Assembly: GCA_026120185.1 (NCBI GenBank)
Contig: JANUWF010003367.1
Span: 4,131,228-4,195,227, forward strand
DNA length: 64,000 bases
Reading direction: 5' to 3'
Source of the DNA: Voacanga thouarsii
Lineage: Eukaryota > Streptophyta > Magnoliopsida > Gentianales > Apocynaceae
Every line of letters starts with the position of its first letter. Position 1 is the stretch's first letter. This document shows positions 39,201-50,825 of the stretch, one piece after another. Made by a program: the position numbers and the translations under genes. Under the pieces are notes generated by a model. It was not told where the DNA came from. It worked only from the letters and a program-made list of their open reading frames with translations, and searched no databases.

Positions 39201-40659
39201 TCAACTTACTGCACAAACTTCTGCTATACATTTTGTTCCTATCGGCTATAGTGACAATCACAGGTTTAGTTGGAACCCTTTTAATTTTCAACTCCTCAAC
39301 CAGATTTTTATCTATGAAACTGCTGCTGCTACCCGTATCAATCAGCACAGATATCTCTCTCCCTTTAATCTTACCTCGAATCCTCAATGTGCTGCAATTC
39401 AGATTACCTGTCAAGGCATTTATAGAAAGTTGTACTTCATCACCAGCTTCTATTATATTAGCAGTAGCCTCACCCTCCATTGTCACTTCCTCCCCTTCTT
39501 GAAGTATAAATTCCTCTTCATCTTCACTAAGCTCATCTACCAAAATATAGTTGAGCTCCTTTTTTGGATAGATATGCTCAGGGGTATACTTGTCACCACA
39601 CTTAAAGCACAAACCCTTTTCTCTTCTGCTCTGAATTTCTGCAGGGGTAATCTTCTTAAAGGTTGTTGTTTCCGTGTTATGGGTTTTGGTTTTGTTTGGG
39701 GTAGGGAAGGTCTTGGTGGTAGCAAAAGAGGTTTTGGTTGTGGTGGAGTTGTTTTGGTAGGTTTTCGAAAATGGTTTTGAGTTCTTGTTCAAGGTTGAAA
39801 GAGAGGTTTGCAGGTTAATGGCTTGTTCACAGGCTTCATCTAGTGTTTGGGGTTTAAAAATTTTGACCATAGATCTCAATTCTTCCTTCAACTCACTGGT
39901 AAAAACAGATATGTAGTATTCCTCAGTTGCAGTAGGCATATTCATCATCATAATAGCCCTCAACTCCTCAAATTTGTCTAAGTATTCCTCGACTGTTCCC
40001 AGCTGTCTTATTTTACTAAACTCCTCTATTAATTGAATATCAGTTCCTTCCCCGAATCTTTTACATAAAGCCACAGCCATTTGATCCCAAGTATATCCCA
40101 TATGTGTCTTCATGAATCCACTAAACCATATAAATGCCCTTCCCTTCAAGTACAATTCAGTAATGCCTAGTTTCCTTCCTTCTGGAATTTGATGAATTTC
40201 GAAATATCTCCTAGCTTTTGACACCCATTCTCTTGGCCTGATTCCCTCAAAAATGGGGAAGTCCAGTTTGGGCAGTTTAACTGATTGCCTACCCTCCTCT
40301 CTCCCTCCAAATCCAGATCTCAAACTAACTGACTCAAAACTCAAAGGAGTCTGCTGCATAGGATTCTCCATACCAGACCCACTACCCTCAGCCCTTTTTC
40401 CATGGTATACATCAAACTTCTTAGCAATATCTCCTACGGATGCCATTAAGGAATTCACACTTGCAAAGAGAGAGGCAGTCTGTTTAATACTCCCCTCCAA
40501 CTGATATTGTATTCCAGAAATGGTTTTGTCTATAGAGTCGAGCCTCTTACCTTGTTCCTTAACCGTTTGGTCTAAGGAATTACAGCTTCTCACATTGCTT
40601 TCCATCTGAATCTGCAAGTCTTGTAAGTCTACTTCCATTTTCTGGACACTTTCGCTCAT
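36250..40659 (-). pseudogene. Gypsy gag-pol polyprotein, degenerate
   Basis: Gag-protease is an intact 572-residue frame, 40659-38941 (start MSESVQKMEVDLQDLQIQ). It has a coiled-coil-like N-terminus, a gag capsid segment (PIFEGIRPREWVSKARRYF), a zinc knuckle CFKCGDKYTPEHIYP whose expected last Cys is Tyr, and protease LIDTGSSSSFID. RT starts after 38941 but has stops and a one-base frameshift near 38640 (KKKDGT then TAG). [15 protein letters not shown] and [10 protein letters not shown] are followed by TAA at 38384-38386; the frame then stays open 38380-36959 with FDDILIYS, RNase H (ETDACEVGIGAVLMQEGRPI, TDHQSLKFLMEQ) and the integrase HHCC domain (HSGIEASLQRVKSLFYWP, CDICQRSK). At 36958-36972 LHG joins directly to GQTERVNQ. 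The C-terminal part (SKFYGPYLILEKVGKVAYKL, IHPVFHVSLLK) is followed by a chromodomain-like stretch (LDRRLVKRRNKAVVQW) near 36260-36350. Confidence 0.93.
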
Positions 40660-40703
40660 TTCCTGATTACGAGTTGCAGGTATACTCCCTCCGATTCGTC
40701 ACT

Positions 40704-40715
40704 GCTCTGATACCA
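40704..40715 (-). other. Primer-binding site of the gypsy element
   Basis: TGGTATCAGAGC on the minus strand, 3 bp after the end of the 5' LTR (…GATCATCACA). Initiator-Met tRNA type. Confidence 0.93.
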
Positions 40716-40718
40716 AAT

Positions 40719-41263
40719 TGTGATGATCCTTATCAGAATATAATAGCTAATCAAACTTCCAATGAGATTCCCAGCTCAGAAAGGTTGAATTCATTGAAAA
40801 AATCATCATATTTATATATTTCAGATTTACAGAATTGGATGAGTTAAAGACAGAAGATGATATCAGATGAAGGAATTACAAAGAGAAAGAAGACTCTTCA
40901 GAATCTAAACCATCTGAAGTTTCTGCAGATTTTACTCACGATACTACCTCCTTCTTTAACAAAACCTTTATACTTCCTACAAAATCATCACAGCCATCCC
41001 TTCCTCCAAACCCTCCGATTCATGAATCTAAACCTTCAATTTCCTCTACAATTTCACCTCTGCTTTACCCCACTCAAAGAAGAAGAAGGTGAACAATAAT
41101 TATTTTAACCGTTGGGAATTTACCGTTGCTTCTCCTCATTTTTAACAATTGCAGCAACAAAAACAACACCGTTTCATTAAACCCATCTGGAGTTGGTTTA
41201 CAACCCGATCCGGCAGCCTCTTCTTTAACTACCAACTGAATTTCAAACCTCTGTATCATAACA
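40719..41263 (-). repeat. 5' LTR of the gypsy element
   Basis: 545 bp on the minus strand, TGTTATGATACAGAGG to GGATCATCACA. Pairs with 35664-36187. Confidence 0.92.
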
Positions 41264-41541
41264 AACGCTCATCCATTGAGGTTACAGTGAAGATGAATAA
41301 AATGAAAAGAAATGGGGAAAAAAATAAAGGCAATAATGTTCTGTAGTTCTTGGTGCTTGCCCATCTGCACATTGCGAAGCTTATTTCAAGAAATCAAAAG
41401 ATTATACTGGAATTAGAAGAGGAGTGTAACCAAATGTTTTGGAGAAAACATGTAATAAACTGACATAGTGATTTATCATCATTACAAAAATTTAGAAAAA
41501 TTGTACACAACCTTAAGAATAGTTGCATAATCGTCTACAAA

Positions 41542-43995
41542 TCAAGTGCTAGTCAACAGCCTCCTGCGACAATGTTTTGCATTTCTTCTTCTCAAGGCCC
41601 ATCTTTCTTTAATATTAGTTCTCAAGGCTTCGTCAGTATTTTCCTGAGATTGTTTTCCTGAAGCTTCTAAGACTTCATTGCCAGCGAATCTCTTAATTCT
41701 GGCAGCTTCAGCAAGCAAATCATTGATTAGCATCTCTGTGGTTCTTGTAGTGATTCCTCTAAGATACCAGGATATAGGTGGAGGTGGAACAATAGAAGGC
41801 TGGATGAGCTGCTCCAAGTTCACCCTTGAAGCAATCCTTCCTCGGCCTTTGGTACATGTCATATAATCTCCCAAAGTTTTTGGTTTGAAGCGATCACATA
41901 ATTTTTCATCAACAAACATAGGTTCTATTCTCCAGCAGCCCTCGAATCTTTCCATGAATCCCGTTTTGACTTGCTTGAACTTCATCTAGTAGTCATGAAA
42001 ATCAAGTAAGAGACATGCGTTAGAAGACAGCTAATTTAAACTGCGAGTTAAATGGTAAAAGCTTTATTGTAGTACAAGTATGCCAATTGAGTGGTATGCC
42101 ATTAACAATGGATCTTGTCTTCTAGTGTAATTCCCCTGGTATTTTGTTTCCTCAGAATCCCTTTACAGTTATGATTCAAACGTCTAATGAAACCTAAGAT
42201 GGGAGAAAAGAGATTGCAACTCTAGTTTGACAAATGAATGGTGCCATAAAGATTCACAAATCTAGAGATGTATCCCTGGAAAGTAAGAAAGAAGTCGTGC
42301 ACCAACATGTCAAGAAAATTTTGGGACCAAACACTAAGAGAATCCTATATTGCTGTGGTGAAATATATATAATATTTAAGTGAACAAAATCGACTGGTCA
42401 TTCAAGAATACACTTCAATGTAATCTGCACCCATGGTGAAAATAGTAAGAATAATATACTTATACATGACGGCAAAATAAAAATGAAGTCATGACCTACT
42501 CCCTAGTTCTCACTGCACATAAGCCAAGACAAATAGCTAGATAATAAATGAAATATAGGTGGAACTAGTGTTAAGGAACAACTTTTAGCTGTTGTGAAAG
42601 ATCATTCACTCGATCCTCTTTCTTAATTAGATTTGCATAGTGATATAAATGAGTGAATGAGTACTTCCGTCTCACAGACAGATTAAGCAATTCAATCCAC
42701 ATTATAATTGTCCTTACTGTGTGATCAGCTCTGTTCTGATCAACTAAAACATGAACGGAAATGGTTCCAGACCACCAGAGAAACCTCCACATTGCTGATT
42801 GCTCCACATCAACTACTTGCCTCAATCCTTCATCGACCAAGACCTTCCTTGATAGTACTTCCTGATACACACACCAGAATCTATAAGATTTGCCGTATAT
42901 TTATTGCAAGAAAAAGAAACCCTGAGGAAGAGCTTTTACTCAAGTTTCAAAGCTCCCACTGTAGCTTGAATTGAAACGTGAGGTCGGGAGAGAAAAGAAA
43001 CGATGAGAACAGCTAATATAACTAACCTTAATATTCTTGAATACTCTTTTATTGTCAGGATCAGTAACAATGTCATATATGGCATCAGGAGGCAGCCCAA
43101 CATCAACTGTGATGTTCAGGTTGCAAAGGGAGCCTTTAGGAACACTGACCTAGAAGAATTTTGGTCACCAGTACAGAGTTTAATTTCATCAAAGATCTTA
43201 TCTTTATTTATCAACAGAATCAAAAAGGTCTGAGCCAATAAACTATGCGATGACTAAGGAATGCAGCAATTGAGCATCAATATGTACAAGTTACGGCAAG
43301 TGAAGGTATGAAATGATTGTGCTACCAAAATAGTAACATGTAAAAGACATAATAATATCCTTCGAATGCCTGATAAAGCCCTCCAAAAGAAAATTACCAA
43401 TTTCTTAAGTATTGATACTTGAACCCAAATAACGAATTAAATCAAACAAAATGTTTGCAAAATCCCATATTCAGAAGGACAAAAAAGGTTTCTTTCAACA
43501 TTCTTCTAAAGGCAGAACAGTTATCTTGCTCCTGCACGTCATGTGTGATAAATTGATTTTCATCAAATTGGCAATCAAAAAGAATTGTGCAACCAAAGTT
43601 GTTCATCTCAACTGTTCCTCACCTTGATCTCTGGGGAGGAATTAATCCAAACTGGATTCCCTTTCCAAGCTTGCAGTTGCTTATCCAGATTGACATCTAA
43701 GGGAGTTGCCGAATCTTTGTTATTCCATCCAGTGACTGTACTATTGTCATCTTTCATCAATGTCTTAAGGCGCACCTAGTTTGCATCAAGAGGAGCAGTT
43801 GTTGGTTTACTCATTCAGTGATTTACACAAGCATTTAATAGCAATTTGCAGTAGTTGTAGTGGGAGAAGACTCACCTCAAAACAATCATGGACTTTCCTT
43901 GAGAAGTTCCCAAAAAAGCTATGAAATGTTGAACCAGTGACAGCCAGAGGTCCTGTGCTCTTATTCTCCGGGGTATCAGTCTGCGGTTTGGTCAT
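41542..43995 (-). CDS. DUF220 family protein with START-like fold (OBP32pep-type)
   Basis: Five coding exons: 43995-43876, 43775-43623, 43149-43027, 42861-42718 and 41985-41542. All junctions are phase 0, GT-AG. Total 984 nt, 327 residues. Start [19 protein letters not shown]. The middle, [19 protein letters not shown] (about residues 110-128) then [19 protein letters not shown] and [17 protein letters not shown], is the plant DUF220 region, related to the polyketide-cyclase/START helix-grip fold that binds hydrophobic ligands. The ligand is unknown. The C-terminus is basic ([18 protein letters not shown]). No signal peptide or membrane span. The frame is intact. An upstream ORF ends one base before this start, and the leader appears spliced (44658/44032). 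Confidence 0.85.
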
Positions 43996-43996
43996 T

Positions 43997-44032
43997 TTAT
44001 CTCGAGTCCTCACCCATAGAAGCCAATATCAT
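43997..44032 (-). promoter_or_regulatory. Upstream ORF in the DUF220 leader
   Basis: In the leader exon the frame MILASMGEDSR ends at TAA 43999-43997, leaving one base before the main ATG (TAAAATG). The predicted splice (CTATG|gt at 44658/44657, ag|ATG at 44033/44032) adds another in-frame ATG. Such a tight arrangement would make initiation at the main ATG depend on leaky scanning or reinitiation. Confidence 0.45.
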
Positions 44033-46169
44033 CTACAAAATAATAGTCATAAAAACCTCTCACATTAAACGATTTTTACCAAAACTAGTGATCTTACAAA
44101 AGAGTTAACAGTTCTCAGTCCAGAGACATGCTTTGCAAACTGTTTCCTTCTGCAAAATTGCACATCACTTCCAATCTAACACATCATTTCTTGACAGAGT
44201 TCAAATTTCATGATCAACTCTGAAGCAGATAATATAACGGATACAACAGATATGTTCATGAGATACGGACTCTCGATATTTCAATCTGATTTAGCAAAAA
44301 GGCTCAATCTTTAAAGAGAAAATGAACAGATACTAAACTTTGAATTAGCCGAAGATCCCGAATGAAAACCTAATGCAAAACCAACCATGAAAACACTCCA
44401 TTATGATAATCCTCCAGGTTCCAACAACATATCAAGGAAACTTTGACTGACTGCAAATACAAACTCATGAGAGCTAATCATCCACTTCATAGATGTATCC
44501 AAACACTAAAACACCATATTCTTCCCTTAAAATCATCTTCTAGCATCAATCAAGCCATAAGAACATAACTAAGCTTTTAGCAAGCACAATTTGCAAAGCA
44601 GTTGGGAGAAAAATGAGACAGAATATACAAGAAAGCAAGGAACTTGAAGGAATTTACCATAGATTTATATTTCTCTGAAATTCTAACATAAGAACATAAA
44701 ACTCTTCAAACTTGATTTGGGTCCGTAAAAATGAAAATCTTGAGAACAATTGCGTCCAGCAGAGTCTAGTCTAGATTATGAGTATACTTGGGATTAGGAT
44801 TGGGATCTTATGGAAGAGTGGGCGTTTTTTTCTTTCCATTTTTACCCACTTTGCTATGCTGTCGGGTACATCACCTCAAGCACGTTGTTCAAACTATAAT
44901 GCACGCGCTCTTGCAATGGAGGCTTTCTTTCTTTCTTTGGTTTTTTTTTTTTTTTTTTAAGGGGAAAAACTAGAAGGCTTTTAAGCAATGTTTCTAGTTC
45001 TTATTAGAATGTTTTATCTAAATTTAATATAAAATTTTGAAAAAATATTTTATTATAAATAAGTTATTAGATACAGTAAAATAAGTTAGCGTAACATACG
45101 TAAAAAAAATAGCTTAATTTTTAATAAAAATTTAGAAAAAGGATATATTTTATTTTAGGAGAATAAATTTTTAATTTTGAACATCTCTAAATAAAAATAT
45201 AATTTCAGAATGTAAAATAAAAATCTAGTATTTTACTAAAATTTGGTGAAAATAATTCAAATAAAACTTTTAAAAATTTCCTATATGATTCAAGTGCTTT
45301 TTTTTTTTTTCAGCTCTACGAGTTTCCCAAATAGGAAATCTTGCAATATTGAATGGAGACTCGTCCAAGAAATTTCGAAGCTGCTTAATTTGGATCAATA
45401 ACTGTCCTTAAAGTAATCTGAGGTCTAGCAGAATTAGGCCGGAAAGAAAAACGAGAGTAAAAGGAAGTAGAAAAGAAAAGAATAATAAGTAGAGAATAAA
45501 TAAATAATTATTTATAATATTTAATTAGATATAAAAAAAAGTTAAATATACCTTTAGATAAGAGAAAAGATGGTGAAAAAAATGATAACATTTAAATTTA
45601 TATTTTTATATATTAATTTAATATAATAATATTAAATATTTTATTTATTAAAAATTTATTAAATAAAATTTCATCTCCTTCAATTTCCACTCACTTTTGG
45701 ATAGAAAGGAAGTTAAGATTTTTTTGTTAAATCTAATCTCTCAATTCCACTCTCATTCCTTTTTTTTTTCTTTATGAAAAACTAATTCAAACACCTAAAA
45801 TTTAAATACCCTCTCTCTCCTCTCCCTCAGTCCAAACAGGCTGGTTGGGAAATATTTTGATTGAGAAAAGGAACTGTGCTGATGGATTGTGGTATAAGCA
45901 CCACACAGGTTCATATGATAGACTCATACAGCATATAGCAAGATGGGTTTAACGCAGCAAATCCAGGAAACACTCAAAAGTAATGGCTGCAAAGATCAAT
46001 ACAAAGGAGTTCACTTCAAGAACAAAATGCCAAAGTTGCAACTCTACTTCTGGGACTGTCTACACAAAGGGATCCATTATTTCTAGTCACACGGGATCAT
46101 AACCAAACTTAGTCCTTGCAGTTAATCTGCCAAAGTGAAATTGCAAGTTTGTGAAGCTGAGAAAGTTTC
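44033..46169. other. DUF220 leader intron and promoter, then intergenic AT-rich DNA
   Basis: 44033-44657 is the predicted leader intron and 44658-about 44790 the leader exon. From 44800 to about 45830 the DNA is AT-rich with T runs (44941-44959, 45297-45310). 45840-46169 is probably the 3' UTR of the nucleoredoxin gene to the right. Frames at 44778-44973 are leucine/phenylalanine-rich artefacts of T runs. Confidence 0.4.
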
Positions 46170-48349
46170 TCATGCTTTACGGCAAATATCTCCATCACAT
46201 TTATATCCCTCCTTTGCCTTGCCAGGCTCTTCAGCATTCGTCAAAGCACATTTAGGGTGCAGATCAAAGTCACACTGCTTGCACAGGTAAGACCATCCAT
46301 GTCCCGTTTCATTGCAGCCATCACAGCCATATCCAGTTCGACGAGTAAGTGTAAGCTCGTGGTCATGATGGAGTTCATGTTTCAGTTTCTCAGGCCACCC
46401 CTTTGCCATTTCATCAAGTTGCTCATCTAGCTGCTTTACATGCTCTTCAGTGAAGGGGAATGCATCGGCGCCATAAGCTTGTATATGCTGCCTGACTTGT
46501 GTGCTTACTGTTCTGCCACTAGGTCCAATTGCAACAACTGCTGGAATGCCTCTAATCTTGAATCTCTGCTTTAGAAATGCCTTCCTTTCATCACCAAAAG
46601 GAAGTGCTAACCAAGGCATGCCTGAAAAGAATTCATCAAAGGATGATTGATCACGATCACTTGAGAGGAAAATTACTTCGAATGCATCATTCTTTGCCTT
46701 TATTTCTTGGTATACAGAGATAAGTTTAGGTAGGAAAGCACGGCAGGGAGGACACCAGTGAGCCGAAAAATAGAGGAGAATGTGCTTTCCGACAAGTTCA
46801 GACACTGGAACCTAGAAAGGAAAATAGTAGATTTTGTGGTTAGGAAACTTGAATTCCGCAGCGGATTTATCCAGTTTTCAAGAGACAAACTTGCAATCGT
46901 TACCTGAGATCCATCTTTCGAGATGACATAATCCTTTTCAGCAGAAACCAGGATGGACTCGAGTGATTGTGATTCAAGTTTTGCCTTTTCTATCTCAGCA
47001 AGCTTAGCAAACTTCTCTGGTGTAAAAGGATATGCTTCCTCACCATGTTCTTCAATTGATTCAGCCACGTTAAGATCTAGAGTCTTCCCATCAGGACCAA
47101 TTGCAACCAGAGTGGGAAGGGCTCTCAGTTCAAAATACCTCACTAGCCTAGCACAATTCTTGTCCTTAAAGGGCAAAGACAACCATGGCATGGTCCCAAA
47201 ATTCTCTGTGAACTCTCCCTCCTTATCATCCAAAGAAATGAACACAACTTCAAAATTTTCTCCCCTCTCCTTGAGCCTATTGTATACCTCCGTAAGCTTT
47301 TTGGTAAACGCAAGACATCCTCCATGGGATGCCGCTGAGAAATAGAGGCCAACTGTTTTTCCCTCAAGCTCCGATACAGGAATCTAACAATGAGCATTTT
47401 CAAATACATTAAAGTAAGATCATCTTAGTTAAATGTTATCAAAAGGTTCAGCTAGAAAACAGAGAGATCAGAAAAACAATTTTACCTTGTTTCCATCATT
47501 TGAAATCAAAAAGTCACGGGAGCCATAAACCAAGATAGACCTCAAGGATTGTTCCTTCCTGGCTCTCTCTTCTTCCTCTCTCAAATCATTCAGTCTTTCA
47601 GCCGTAAACGGATACCCATTGGCACCATGCTCATAGACCACGGAAACACCCTGCTCAGTAGAAACCTTGCCGTCCTTATCAAGAATCACAAGATGTGGGA
47701 TTCCCCTTACTTTGAATAAATTCTTGAGGCTTTTACGTGTCTCCAAATCAGTGAATGGAACAGCAAGCCATGGCATCTTTCCAAAGTAATCATTAAAAGA
47801 TTCTTCATCCCTATCAGATGAGATGAAAACCACTTCGAAGTCACCTTTACCTGAAACTTCCTCATAGACCTCAGCCAAATTGGGCGTGAAACGGCAGCAA
47901 GGACCACACCATGACCCCGAGAAATACAGACCCACAAATTTCCCAGACAAAGAGCTGATTCCTACCTAGAACAGAATCAGAATGCTCTTTTCAGATACAA
48001 CAACAAGACACTGGAAGTATGCAACAGTGTATAACATATCAGACAATAGAACTGAAAATGGTAATAGTGTCAAATCTTGTATCCGTTAATCAAGAATCAA
48101 GAAGTTAAGGCCTTAACAGTAGAGAGGCTCGATCTCACTGCACTCGAACACCGTAAAAGTTTAAAGCTTTACATAAAAGACTATGAGGAGCAGAGTAATA
48201 CAGGGAGCCAGAATTAGCGGCAGGAGAAAAGTCATAGTACATACCTTATCACCACTGTTCCGGATGAGAAAATCTCTTCCCTCAGAAGAAAGAAGAGAAA
48301 CAAGATCATGAGTGACAATCCCTTCATTGGTTTTGTTGGTATCAGCCAT
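46170..48349 (-). CDS. NRX1: Nucleoredoxin 1-like, tandem copy A
   Basis: Disulfide oxidoreductase with three thioredoxin-like modules; plant NRX1 protects antioxidant enzymes such as catalase and acts in cytosol/nucleus. Four exons: 48349-48245, 47965-47486, 47383-46904 and 46811-46170, all phase 0. Total 1707 nt, 568 residues, the family's usual size. Each exon after the first is one module. Module 1 has the active site WCGPC (residues 54-58). Module 2 has SHGGC at the same place (214-218), so the first cysteine is gone. Module 3 has WCPPC (374-378). The C-terminus is a C1-like zinc region ([34 protein letters not shown]). No targeting signal. Same exon plan and strand as copy B at 50826-53680, so a tandem duplication. 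Confidence 0.93.
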
Positions 48350-50825
48350 CTCTTCTTGCCCTTGGCCCTGCAATCCTTGCTCTATGCTCTGATGCTATCT
48401 GCAATTCTTGATGGATGGATGAATAGGATGCTAATGGCTTATATTCTCAAAAGGAAAGGAACATGACATTATATAATTAATAATCATCCGTACTTTCCTA
48501 GCTCTTATCTGTATGTCACCGCAAAGAAGGACAAAAACGCAAGCCTTCGTGAGGAAGGAACGAAGGAAGACCAAAAACCTCGAGTCAACCTCACAAGGAA
48601 TAGTACCGACTGTATGAATACAGCTACAGCCTGTTCCAACCCCTAATTTTCCACTGATTTGTCCGACTTTGTGTACAACTGGACAAGATGATCTTGAAAA
48701 AAAAAAAATGGCTTCAGCCGTCCGAGTTTTTCACAATAGTCTTTAATAATTAGATTGAGATGAATTTATATAAATATAATAAAAAATTATTAAGATTATA
48801 TATTTAAAAAATTAATTTTAAATTAAAATAATATTAATTTAATTAATTTTTATTTTTTAAGAGATATTATGTATTCATAATATATCATATTTTTTTTATT
48901 AATGATTAGATTACACATTTAATAATATTTTATTAAATTTTAATAAATTTATCTTAATTCAATTCTTATCCAAATATAATTTAAATTTGCAAAGTAGATA
49001 TAGGGTTAAAACGAAAAAGTATAATGTGTTATTAGTATATGATACTTCTTGAAAAATAAAATTTATTTAAATTATTATTATTTTAAATTAAAATAAAATT
49101 TTGATTTGAGATAAATTGTTACCCACCTATAGCCTTAGTGTATCTGTGAATTAATTATATGAACTTCAATATAGTTTGAAGCTTCCAAACAAATTCTTAT
49201 ATCCTCTAAAACATTTATGATCTAGTATTTAGACTCTAGTGTATAAAATGGAGTTAATATTGGACTTGCAAGGATTAAAATCAAAATTTATTCATAAAAT
49301 TTTTTTAACGAATATTCTGTTTAATTATCTTTATAGATCGATTAAAGATTAACATATAAAGTCTTTAAATATATAAAATAAAATTAATCTTTTCTTAATA
49401 AAATAGTTTGACGAAGTAAAGAACAATCAGTTGTACTAGAATAACAGTTTAAGCATCGGCACCAAAGTCATTCAATGGAGAAGTAATCATATTAGTCAGT
49501 TATTTACAAGTTCTTGGCGTTTTACACCACAAAAGATAGTAATAGCAGGGGGCGGGTGGCAAAGTTTCCATGCTTAGTGTGAAAAGTTTCCGACCACCTC
49601 AAAGCCCACGTCATAGATTGTGACGAATTAGGCAAACGTGAGTAGTGACAGCAGCAAGAAGTATATCCCGATAAACTCGTAATTCTGCAGGAATTTCTGG
49701 ACAAGTTAGGCGAGAGTCATTAATGGTCTTTATTTGACATTACATGTGATATACCAATTTCATATGAAATTAGGACGAGAAATGTGTATAGTATATAAGA
49801 ATGAGTTTAAATATCTGTTATTAACTTAAAATATCTATTTTAATTCAGTGAAAACAACGGCTAAGTAATTGATCGTGGGTACTGTTAGGTCCATAGTTGC
49901 GCTCTGAGTATGCGATCCTAGATTTAACCCGTAAAGTATGGATCTAGTGAGAATATTTAGACCTAAAAAAGAGAGAAACATTATACTTCCATTACAGTTA
50001 GAATTGTTCTTTGGACGTTTCTTGGCGTTTGTTATGCTCCTTCCCATGAGTCCTCCAAAGCCAGGGTTCATTTTTCTTCCACCTTTTGTCACAAACCTTG
50101 TCTTGGAGTACAAAAATGACTCTCTTTATCGTCAGGAATCACTACCAAAAACTTTAACGATCATGGGATTCCTAGCCTGCCAATGATATCACTTGCTCAA
50201 TCTTAAGGTTACCTCACTTGCAACAGTAATTTCTTAACCCACTAGTCTTGTTAAGTTTTGTTCAAGATTATGTTCGTCTCTGTCATCCTTTAATTAAAAG
50301 TATACACAAATTACCTGATTCAAGAAATCATCTTGACTGTCACTCAAATGCTGGAGGACGTAAATCAAGGTTATGCTCTTTTATTCTTCAGGAGGTTCAT
50401 TTTCATTTAAACAGAATCTGATCGACGGCATCATCATATAAAGCATTTGTTCAACTAATAATACTTTAATACAAACAAGTAAAGCATCTTTCAGCTTCGG
50501 CAAAGAACATAAACAAAAATGTTGTTTTCCACAGGAGCAGAAGCTAGATTAGTTGTTGCTGCCGCTAAGATTTTGACTGCAATCTGCTCTTTGGGGTGGC
50601 AGTAATCGAGTTTTTGTGCCGTGACTGTAGCCAATGTTACAAGAAAACATGAATAGATCAATTTTCCCTCCCATTGACACGCGGTTATCAGTAAAATCAC
50701 ATTCCTCCTAAAATATATTGTTGTGTATTTATAAACATCAAAACACCCTCGAAATCACCCCTATCTTATTTAAATATCTTTAATAAAGACAAGGGGGAAT
50801 TATGAACTTCTATCGTGAAGCAATC
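48350..50825. other. Spacer between the tandem nucleoredoxin genes
   Basis: 48350-48660 is the promoter side of copy A. 48752-48966 carries an AT-rich repeat. 50480-50825 is probably the 3' UTR of copy B. The minus-strand frame at 50491-50700 has a hydrophobic start but opens only with GTG and matches nothing known. No further gene seen. Confidence 0.45.
48752..48966. repeat. AT-rich dispersed repeat with inverted ends (family D)
   Basis: The left part GATTGAGATGAATTTATATAAATATAATAAAAAATTATTAA is inverted at the right end (complement of TTTAATAATATTTTATTAAATTTTAATAAATTTATCTTAATTCAA). The interior, ataatattaatttaattaatttttattttttaa, recurs near 54570, 55020, 58245 and 59660. Confidence 0.55.

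Larger units (their letters stand above)
35664..41263 (-). mobile_element. Ty3/gypsy LTR retrotransposon, chromovirus-like, inactive
   Basis: About 5.6 kb on the minus strand. 5' LTR 41263-40719, tRNA-iMet primer site 40715-40704, gag-protease, RT, RNase H, integrase, a chromodomain-like tail, polypurine tract GGAGGGAAGGG (about 36198-36188) and 3' LTR 36187-35664. Placing integrase after RT/RNase H makes it Ty3/gypsy, and the chromodomain points to chromoviruses. By eye the LTRs differ at only about 15 sites over about 520 bp plus an indel, so it is younger than the Copia copies. The outer end of the 3' LTR differs from the 5' LTR and I found no clean target duplication. Stops and an integrase deletion make it non-autonomous. 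Confidence 0.95.

Noticed and set aside
39169..39780. 203-codon plus-strand frame
   Set aside because: Shadow of the gypsy gag-protease frame on the minus strand.
50491..50700. 69-codon minus-strand frame with a hydrophobic start
   Set aside because: Starts only at GTG, overlaps the predicted 3' UTR of nucleoredoxin copy B and matches no family I know.
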